From: Acheta domesticus
Taxonomy: Eukaryota > Arthropoda > Insecta > Orthoptera > Gryllidae
Direction: 5' to 3'
DNA: 64,000 bases
Assembly (NCBI GenBank): GCA_031308135.1
Contig: JAHLJT010003656.1
Span: forward strand, 71,442,984 to 71,506,983
Part shown: piece by piece, positions 55,891-64,000 of the stretch
How the letters are laid out: each line of letters opens with the position of its first letter
Position numbering within the stretch: the first letter of the stretch is position 1
Program-made: the position numbers and the translations under genes
The notes under the pieces: model-generated
The model's database searches: none
Seen by the model: the letters and a program-made list of their open reading frames with translations, nothing else
What the model was told of the DNA's origin: nothing

Positions 55891-56378
55891 TAAAGAGACA
55901 AATTTTGAGTGTTTTTTAAACCTGACAATAGCCCGGGCAACAACTATGAATACATTGCGGTTACAACCGCAGCCCCCAGTAACTTTGAATGGCCATGGCG
56001 CCTCCTGAGGCGTGGTTCGGAGGAAGTGGCGTATGCGGCCGGTGTCCATCCGGGCCAGTGGGGCAGCGGTGGACGTTTCAAGCCGCCGACGTCAATGCGA
56101 TTCCTCTTCTAACCCCTCCGCCGCCGTTGGCGCCCTGCCTGCCCTTGACCCCAGGAGAGAGTTGGTCCTTCGTGGCGGCCAACGTGATCGTCGCTCAAGC
56201 TGGACACCCACGGGCAAGCCTCGTTTCGGAGCCTGCTACGCGCCGTTTGTAAATGTGTTGCCACTGCTCTTATATGCGCACGTCTTCTTGAGCCGCGGAA
56301 TACCAACCCTCTCACCTTTACTAATATTGAATTAAAAATAAATGATAGTTACGAGCATTCTTAACAAAATCTGATAAC
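55891..56378. other. GC-rich patch of unknown nature
   Basis: Positions 55975-56260 are GC-rich with high CpG, and overlapping + frames of 67-107 codons are open. No domain, splice-site pair or family is recognised. It could be an exon of an unseen gene or a transposon piece. It is not called as coding. Confidence 0.25.
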
Positions 56379-57052
56379 TAGGGGCGGATTTTGATGATGT
56401 AAACATTGCCAAAAATGACCTATAAAATGCTCTTAATTTTTTTTAAATGTCCTAAAAGCAAGTAAAAATGACTAAAAAATTATCAAAACCAATTTGAATG
56501 AACAACTCAAGCTTACTGATATACGTTACTGATATAATCGAGCCTTCTTCCATTCGTTCGAGTGAACTCAGCTTGCAAACTTTTGGTTTGGACTGTTCTT
56601 TATCAGAAAATTGCTTTCTTTAGTTATCCACAAATAGTCTGAACTGCCAATGGAGCTGATAGGCACCATAGGAACCTTCGATAACACACTCACAGTGGCC
56701 GACATTACAATTTCTAAGCGAAGAAATCGAATAGGCTACCAGGTATAGGTACTCAGGAATTCTGTGGAGAACATTTTTTATATCTCGTGAATATTATTTG
56801 GAGCAAGAACCATTAAAATGATATTAAAATCGATGAAATCAGCAACAAAATGCTTTAAAAATGACAGAAGCTAAAAAATTACTTATTAGTTGAAATCGAC
56901 AAAAAATGCAAAAACAAATCATATAAAAATGGCTCATTTTCTTTTGTCATGACAAATAAAGCCTATATTAAAAAATCATTGTATAAAATGAAAAGATAAA
57001 AAAATACATTTCATTAAAATCTACTCATGATGCATTAAAATCCGCCCAATAA
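56379..57052. mobile_element. MITE with GGGGCGGATTTT ends and AAAATG repeats
   Basis: The left end TAGGGGCGGATTTTGATGAT is mirrored by CATTAAAATCCGCCC at 57036-57050. The interior repeats AAAATG and TAAAAATG motifs many times near both ends, a pattern of subterminal repeats like those of hAT elements. No transposase. The target duplication is not clear. Confidence 0.6.
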
Positions 57053-57540
57053 TGATGAAGAATAGTGTACAAGGAGATTCACGTAACTTTAGCACTTCCT
57101 GTTATTTTTGAATGGTTGAAGTTATTTCAATGCAGTTTTCACGGAAGGGAATGAGGCTAATTGTTACGTGTTTGATTTTATCACTTGTATTTTACGAGAT
57201 ATTTGTGATAACTTTTTTTTCTAGTAGAACAATACATATTTTTTTCAGTTTATCATGACAAGCTTAAAAAGATCAATTTAATGATTCAAAGGACAGAGAC
57301 AGGGATAGGAGACAGACCTAACCTATTGTCGTATATTACATTATCATTTTTTTGAGTAATTTTGATATTTTTGCGACTAGTGTTTAACGGATATTTTTAA
57401 TGAAACTGTCTACCATACGAGGTCACGCTGCGCTCCACCAGCAAACGCGCGCTCGAGGAAGGGAAGGTATCTTAGTATTTGTAGATACGAAACATATTCC
57501 AAATATTCACAAAACTGTTTTAGTTTTTTCCTGAACTCTG
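57053..57540. other. AT-rich spacer
   Basis: Nothing recognised. Confidence 0.5.
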
Positions 57541-57925
57541 GTTTTCCATCCTTCCGCATTTTCAGATTTTTTGAATTACCTAAGGCTAATACCCTAATTA
57601 CCTTTAAAATATGGATTTGTCTTAAGTAGTATGTATTGAAATAAGATTGTTTCTGTCACTGAGTTATTATTAAATGCTTATTAACATTGAAATTGTTAGC
57701 TCAAAATACGCAATATTCTTTGCACAGTCTTATTATTTATTCTTATTGTGCTTCGTTTCAAGATCCCATTACTACCCTGTGTAATAAAACCCCAATGTAT
57801 AGAGTTGAAGTAATAAACAGCTTTTTTACAATACATACTTATGACAAATTCTTATTTTGAATCCTTCAATTCCTATAATCAAAGAAAACACAAAAAAAAT
57901 CTGAATGCAGAAGGATGGAAAGCAA
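57541..57925. mobile_element. Possible MITE with about 30-bp inverted ends
   Basis: TTTTCCATCCTTCCGCATTT followed by TCAGATTTTTT at 57542-57572 is the inverse of AAAAAATCTGAATGCAGAAG-GATGGAAA at 57895-57922. A second partial copy of the right end (ATGCAGAAGGACGGAAAC) follows at 57933-57950. No coding capacity. Confidence 0.55.
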
Positions 57926-57950
57926 ATATGAAATGCAGAAGGACGGAAAC

Positions 57951-58468
57951 CGCATCTCTCCATCCAGCGGAGAACGAATCACCGCCACCTCACGGAATAA
58001 AACATCTCCTACACTAACGGGACTAATGACCTAACGTTGACTCCCCTTAAAAATAATTTAATGAAGCAAGCAAAGAGCTGCAGCGGAAGTTATCGCTGTA
58101 GGAGTCATTGCAGCGACATTGTGCATCGGAAGTAGCAGAGAAGTCCTATTTGAAAACATAAATGTTCAATTGGAAACCTAAACTCACTTAAATAACAATA
58201 ATTCTGAATAAATCTCCAATAAATAACAATAATAATCTTCATGATTTTTCGTCACTGTTATTAGGGAACATTTGTATAAACGAAAACAACTTTTTAAAGA
58301 TGATTTTAAAAATACGTCTGATGTAACAAAACTTGTGCAGTAAGAGTTCGATATACCGATCAGAAAGTCCAAAGGGCCTTTTTATCGAATATTTTTCCGT
58401 ACGTAAGTTCAAGAGGCATAAAACAAAACTTTGAGATCAAAAAAATCTACGTACCAAAGAATTTTTAC

Positions 58469-58469
<1 letters not shown>
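57951..58469. other. Spacer without a gene
   Basis: Nothing recognised. Confidence 0.5.
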
Positions 58470-58542
<73 letters not shown>

Positions 58543-58612
58543 TGGGCAATCGTGAGGTAACCATACTATATTTATGAGGTAATATGAGGTAACCATACTA
58601 TATTTATAAGAG
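58470..58612. repeat. (AT)n microsatellite followed by two 29-bp-type repeats
   Basis: About 70 bp of AT units to 58539, then two copies of a TGAGGTAACCATACTATATT unit (58552-58571 and 58580-58599). Confidence 0.9.
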
Positions 58613-60899
58613 GTCAAGATCAACAGAATGAAAGAATTTTTATGTAGAACATATTTCTACCGTACATTTCCGAAGGCTACAGCCCGGAAGTACAGGCTTT
58701 TATATTATCAAAAATAGGCAGGTAAAAAGAAATTTATTTTTACTAAAATATACATGAAAAAGCAATATAGCTAAAGTAGGGATGCAAAGGGCAAATAATA
58801 AAAATCACATTTAACAGTAATTATTGTAAAAATGTAATAATTAAAATGATTCACATTTTAATTCTATCTCTAAAATAAACATATAAGGAAACGATATTTT
58901 TTTGTAATCTTGATTCCACATGCCATTCGGTACGGTGGCTATGAACTTGTTTTACTCGCGACGCTGTGTCTTTGAAATTATAGTTTATTCTTCATTTTGA
59001 ATCTTCAAATGGCATCAGTGTAAATTGAATTATATTTTTCGTTCTTTGCACTTACGCAATTGCCAGAACTGAGAAGGGTATGTCATATATAGAGAGATGT
59101 TTTCAAATGGAATTGGAGGACATACTCAAAAGTAAAATCGGATTCCTCGTGAGTGAACAAAACTTGTCGGTATCAATCAAAAATTAAAACCAGTGACTGG
59201 TATCATCTTCCTTTATCTTTTAGATTTTTAACACAGCCTGTGCCTCCCCGGAAAGACAAAACACGTCCTTGCCTCCATGTTTCCAGTATGTATTCACTTT
59301 TATTAAGATCGGTGTCAGGAGAAAAAAATAAAGCAAAATATATAAAAGGCAGAAAAAAAGCAAAAATAAGTCAAAATAGCAAAAATATGCATAAAAGGCA
59401 AAATGAAAATCTACTAAAACAACCCCAGAAGTACAATTAAGTGCTTCTCCGATAGTTAAAAGTCATAAAATAGTAACAATAACAAAAAGGCATTTTGCCA
59501 TGCTTCCGGGCTCTACTGAGGACAGATCACAAATACACAAGAAAATGAATGAAAGTTCTTGAAAGCGTACAAGTTTTATGAGACCAGGATTACAACACGA
59601 AAAAAACAATTTCAATGAATGTTAGCAGTATGTAAAAAGTCTTCGCTGTCGTCCAAAAAATTGTTTTCCTGAAGAACATGATATATGAAGAGGTCAAGGA
59701 GGTCGTGATGGTTGGGATAAATTGGTCTAGAATTTTGTTCCAGAAACCCTCTTCTAGAGGCTGTTCAGATAATCTTGTAGGTTGAAAATGCCTCAATATC
59801 TTTGTACAGTGAATAGCCGCTCTTCCAATGGCAATTCGAATTCCGTCCCGACCTGAGGAGACCTCTACCTGAAAAATAAGGAAGCTCATTCCTCATGAGA
59901 GTTCATGAACAGCCTGCAGTGTAGGCAACCCTTCGTGCACTTCTGTTCAGCAGATTGCCTTCACTTTCTTTTCATTTCTTCACAAGAAATAGAAATTTAC
60001 TACTAACATTTTTGTTATCAGTATCTGTTTTTAATTATTTCTTACTTATTATTGTAATCCATAAACTCAACTTTTTTAGTTTTTGGACTTCAGTACAGAA
60101 CCATTCTCTACTACTCTCACAATTGGTTACCTTGGTTATAGTTAGTGGCGCTCATTAAATTAAACAATCACAAAGTAATATAATTTTTTAATCTACAACA
60201 CAAACATTTCTGCACAATTTTGACTGGCACATAGATTAGAAAATCATCTACATTCTTCTTTCTTCAACATTTCATTAGTGCATTTACATTACCTCAATGT
60301 GATGTGTATATTCTTCAGATATTATTGTAATTCATAAAGCCACATATTTTTCAAAATGTGAGTTCAAGATGATTTGATGTAAACTCATTACAAAAATACA
60401 AATCAAATACATTTTATAAACTTTTGAACTTATTTCTTGGACACTGTGTTAGTGAAATCAGAAGGAAATAATACTGTAGTTTTTGTACTCGAGGGTTGCC
60501 TAAAACCTCGTTTCATCAAGCCTTTCAAGAAATATCTCTTTCTTTCAGTACTAAATAATAATAGTTACAATTCTATATCGATGTGAGTTTGTTTTTTATT
60601 CCAACGTCTTGGGTAAGGTGAACCTTTTTAAAAACTTAGATGTTTCTGATTAGAATACAGAAAATTTCGTATTCGCCTTTCTGAAATGTATTTGAAACAT
60701 TTAATCTAATTAAGTTGAACAAGAAAAATACGTAAGATTTTTAGAATAATAAGTTTTAGTGTCTAAGATTGCCCGTGCAAATTCTATTTACTGAATTTTT
60801 TAATACCTATTTGTCTGAAAGTTTGTCTTCCTATAGCGGAAAGCGTCGTTCTATATTGGTTTGTATGGATAGTTGAGTGACTAGGAGGTAGTAAAGAAA
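58613..60899. other. Stretch without a convincing gene
   Basis: AGCCCGGAAGTACAGG at 58680 and its approximate inverse CATGCTTCCGGGCTCTACTG at 59497 may be the ends of an element. Between them, 59320-59420 repeats ATAAAAGGCA-like motifs, again like subterminal transposon repeats. Frames of up to 99 codons have no recognisable motifs. Confidence 0.4.
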
Positions 60900-60919
60900 G
60901 TTTTTCATTTAATCCATCA

Positions 60920-63640
60920 CCCCAAAATTGGGGCAGTGGGTACAGGAGAGATTGGTATTTTGTAGTTTGAAAAATATATCAGTTTCAATTAAAAACGAGC
61001 TTATTTATCAAAAACGTGTATAAAAGACCTGTTACAACAAACATAGGATCAAATATTCGTTCTGATCAAGTTGCCTTTCCTCCTCTATATTTGATAGAGT
61101 ATTAAAAACCATTACTACAAGACAATATTGAATATAAACTAGTGAAAGTAAATTTAAATTATTTGTTTTTTATAATTCAAATTATAAATTTTCTTAAATG
61201 TTTTACTTGTTTCAACTTATACACGGAACTTCTTGAAACAATTTATATAAATCCCGCCGTTATATTTGCTGCACTTCTTTGTGGTGTTCTTGTGACATTC
61301 TGCGCATCTTATCTGTGAGGTGCTGGAAAGGGAAAAATTCCATCCATTCCATCCAGTCGTGGTACATCTGGCACCTGCTTCCGTTTGGACTGTGGAATTC
61401 CGCTCAGTGGATATCTTTCGGTGTATTTCCAGATGCATGTCTGTACTACAGACCAATGATGTATGTATACTCCTAGATTGATGACTGTCGGCTTCGCGGT
61501 GAGGCCACCCAAGGCGTCATTTTGCACGGCAAAAACCTTGTTCGTATTGCCGAAAGTGGTGTGTTGTAGTGAGTTTTCTCTTGAGTGATTAGTGAAACAT
61601 TTTTTTGTTTTTTAAATGTTTTCATTTTTATCTTCACTTAATGTAATTGTTATTTTCAAAATTGGCCCAGGAAATCAATTATTTTTTGCCTTTATTTTAT
61701 CCATGTTTTACCACTATAAGGTGGGTTTCACAACAATATCTTATAGTGGAATCTTAGTCTTAAGAGTTCATGTTTTGAAAATTTATTTTAATTTCTTCAT
61801 TTATTCTGTAAATGTATGTTTGTTCTATTTTCTGTTATATAAAATTAAAATAAACATTATTATTTCAATATTGTCTTTCAATGGTGAAAGGCATCATTTG
61901 AATGTTTGTTCCTGCAAAACGTTTGTATTCAAAAGTAAATAAAAATGTCCATAAAAAGTACATATGTACTATATTTCTCTACGTGTTTTCATTTTAAATC
62001 TCTCTGCGACCTCCCAAATTCAACAGTTATTTACAACCATCCGATAAGAGAGAAAAAAGGGATATTTGGGATGAAACGCAGTTTTTCTAATCTGAAGGGG
62101 AAACAATGTCCCTGTAAATGCTATAACCTGAATCCTTTGGCAGTCTCTTCAAAAGGTTTGGAACAACGGATTCTCCGACACCAACTTCTCAGTGTTTCCT
62201 ATATTTGCACCTTGGTTCGGTTTTCCTGCAATAAGATAGCCTAGACGAGTACATATAGCCCACACTTTGAAATCGAAGCTGATGGGTTTACCATGTATAT
62301 GCTGTTTGGTTCCGTGGTACCCATAGTAACCATAAATTCATTCACACGTGTCATTTGGGTAGAATTTTAGCCAAAGCTCGTTCATCATTTTCCTTAGAGG
62401 CCGAAGCTTGGCGAATTTATCATAGAAGTCGATATACTGATCGAAACATACATACCAGTATCTCAAAATATCCTCAAATCGATTGCTAGACATGGCACGT
62501 GCCACGCCAGAATGATACGCATCTGCTTTGTTGTTCCAGTACATTATGTACCAAGAATAACTACAAAACCTACTTAACAATAAGATTCCAAAAAGTCTAA
62601 TTTCTCCTAAAGTTATACCAAACATTTTGCCATCTTTTTGAAGAGCATATAATTTAGCATGTTTTACAAACAACTCCACAACCTCGTCGTCGTAGAAATT
62701 TTTAAAAAGTTGTTCAGTTGTTAAATCATTATTTGGGTACTCTGATTTGGTTCATGTACGCTCATGAATGAGGATTATGTCACTTTTCTCCAATCTCCTC
62801 TGAGCGACTCGAATATTTTGAGATCTCTTTGGTTTCGGTGTGAGAGACATGTTGCTAGAATCATTTTCACACGTATCAGTATTACCCTCTGTTACGAATA
62901 CATTACGCCAATAACAGTTCCACTCCATTAAGAGTTAATCTTTTTAAGTGAGCTTCTGCTCCGGCGCGAAGTTGATTTCCATTCAAATTGTTTGTTTGCA
63001 ACATCACACTCTTCATCGCCACTTTCTCCATCACTGAGTTGATGATTATCGGGGATTCTATGTAATTGGAGCACCGACGAGATCGTCATGAGATTCAAGC
63101 AACGTAGTTATTTCATCCAGTTAACCTATGAAAGAAAACAATAATTATCTGCCATGAACTAACTAAAAATATGCTAAATTATTTACCACAAAGCATTTCT
63201 CTTCAATGAAAAAAGTTTAAAACATTCACGCATAAGAAAAATACCCCTACCGGCCAATGGCCACTGCCCCATTTTTGGGATGGTAGACGTACAAAACATA
63301 TGACATAGAAATATACTCGTAATCAAAGAATTGAACAGAGCAATATACATTACAAGTGATATATTGAGAAGAAAATAATAAAGCTATAAAGACTGAAACA
63401 AAAACAAAAGAAAAGCAGCTTACCAAAAACTAGAAGACATGCTGTCAATAAGAATACAATTTTTTCGTCTACGATGCGTATACTGCGAAACAATATGTGT
63501 GATGGAAAACAGTTGACTGAGATCCAAAGATACCAACACCAGCGCTACAGTACATCAATCATGGAGACATTGAAGTAACTTGAAAATAAAAAAATATCAA
63601 TCTAAGCACCCCAAAAATGAGGCACTTGGAAGATATAGGA
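60920..63640 (-). mobile_element. piggyBac-like element 3 (decayed)
   Basis: A transposase relic on the minus strand is framed by palindromes: CCCCAAAATTGGGG at 60920-60933, its inverted relative CCCCATTTTTGGGA at 63267-63280, and CCCCAAAAATGAGG at 63609-63622. The inner and outer right copies start 342 bp apart, exactly as in element 1. CAGTGG follows the left palindrome and, inverted, precedes the inner right one, as in element 1. TTAA ends could not be placed, so the outer limits are approximate. Confidence 0.7.
61226..63110 (-). pseudogene. piggyBac transposase, fragmented
   Basis: The best preserved part (62679-62338) reads ITLGEIRLFGILLLSRF, then the YWNNKADAYHSG and MSSNRFEDILRYWYV motifs typical of the PGBD domain start. 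It continues in another frame as YYGYHGTKQHIHGKPISF and ICTRLGYLIAGKPNQG (about 62335-62190). A degraded middle follows, then VPDVPRLDGMDG and the zinc-binding tail CAECHKNTTKKCSKYN (61400-61226). One cysteine of the second pair has become tyrosine in that tail. Multiple shifts and stops make it inactive. Confidence 0.85.
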
Positions 63641-64000
63641 AATTTTTCTCCAATATTGCAAAAAATGTAGCAGAAATTATGAACTTCGAAAAAGAGTTCC
63701 GTGTAAATCAAACTTTTTTTTACTCATAATGTTGCACTTCTATGAAAAATAGCTTTGTTGTCCTTTGATCAATGCATTAATTTTAAAAGCGAGACAAAAT
63801 TCGAGAACAATATTATTTGATACAGTGAGCAACTTAATATTAACTTTTCTGCGTTTTTTTCAAAAAATTACTTCTGTGTAAGAAAATAATTCTTTCGAAA
63901 TGTTGACGATCAAGATGAAAATAACTTTTATGTTTCACTGTTACATTATAGCTTGTTATTGCCTTCGATACAGAGCTTGATATTCGCTGCATAACTTACC
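63641..64000. other. AT-rich window end, no gene seen
   Basis: Nothing recognised up to the edge. Confidence 0.5.

Noticed and set aside
59153..59440. 95-codon + frame rich in lysine
   Set aside because: It overlaps ATAAAAGGCA-type repeats and shows no domain.
61616..61942. 108-codon hydrophobic + frame
   Set aside because: AT-rich antisense DNA within the decayed piggyBac element 3. The phenylalanine/isoleucine/leucine richness follows from base composition.

Overview
The window reads as nuclear DNA of an animal, most likely an insect: AT-rich, gene-poor, with long introns and a dense, nested load of transposons (piggyBac, hAT, Tc1/mariner-like, pogo-like, a CR1/L2-type LINE, tRNA-derived SINEs, foldback MITEs) and many microsatellites. 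The species cannot be fixed from the sequence. No rRNA, CRISPR array, operon or bacterial signal was seen.

Two host genes can be supported, both on the + strand. Gene 1 (exons 11280-11550, 16602-16741 and 25979-26018) has three phase-compatible exons ending in a stop, then a plausible 3' UTR with AATAAA near 27009. Its 5' exons are missing and its product was not recognised. Gene 2 (exons 46763-46971, 48329-48553 and 51406-51694) is the membrane part of a Lifeguard/TMBIM (Bax-inhibitor-1 superfamily) protein. All its junctions are phase 2, and both family aspartates are present. Its N-terminal exons were not found.

Layout. 1-9 kb: CpG-rich low-complexity DNA and small MITEs. 9-11.2 kb: pogo-like MITE, two SINEs, and a TTAA-flanked non-autonomous piggyBac. 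11.2-27 kb: gene 1, whose introns hold two decayed piggyBac copies, a CpG-rich promoter-like patch and a roughly 720-bp GACGGACGG array. 30.4-37.6 kb: a hAT element inserted in an AT repeat, carrying a near-intact LINE (ORF1 with an SGNH esterase fold, ORF2 with endonuclease and reverse transcriptase, one frameshift). 37.6-42.9 kb: piggyBac relic, mariner-like relic, LINE relic. 45.5-51.7 kb: nested MITEs and gene 2. 54.4-64 kb: more MITEs and a third piggyBac transposase relic.

Two observations stand out. First, a 27-29 bp, almost pure palindrome occurs three times, each flanked by a 9-bp direct repeat (9/9, 8/9 and 7/9 identical). One copy interrupts a transposase. It looks like a DNA transposon reduced to two joined terminal repeats. 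Second, several divergent piggyBac-like elements each carry three copies of an element-specific palindrome at conserved positions (inner-to-outer spacing 342, 340 and 342 bp in three of them), while the palindrome sequence itself differs between elements. This suggests transposase recognition sites that diverge in concert with each transposase.
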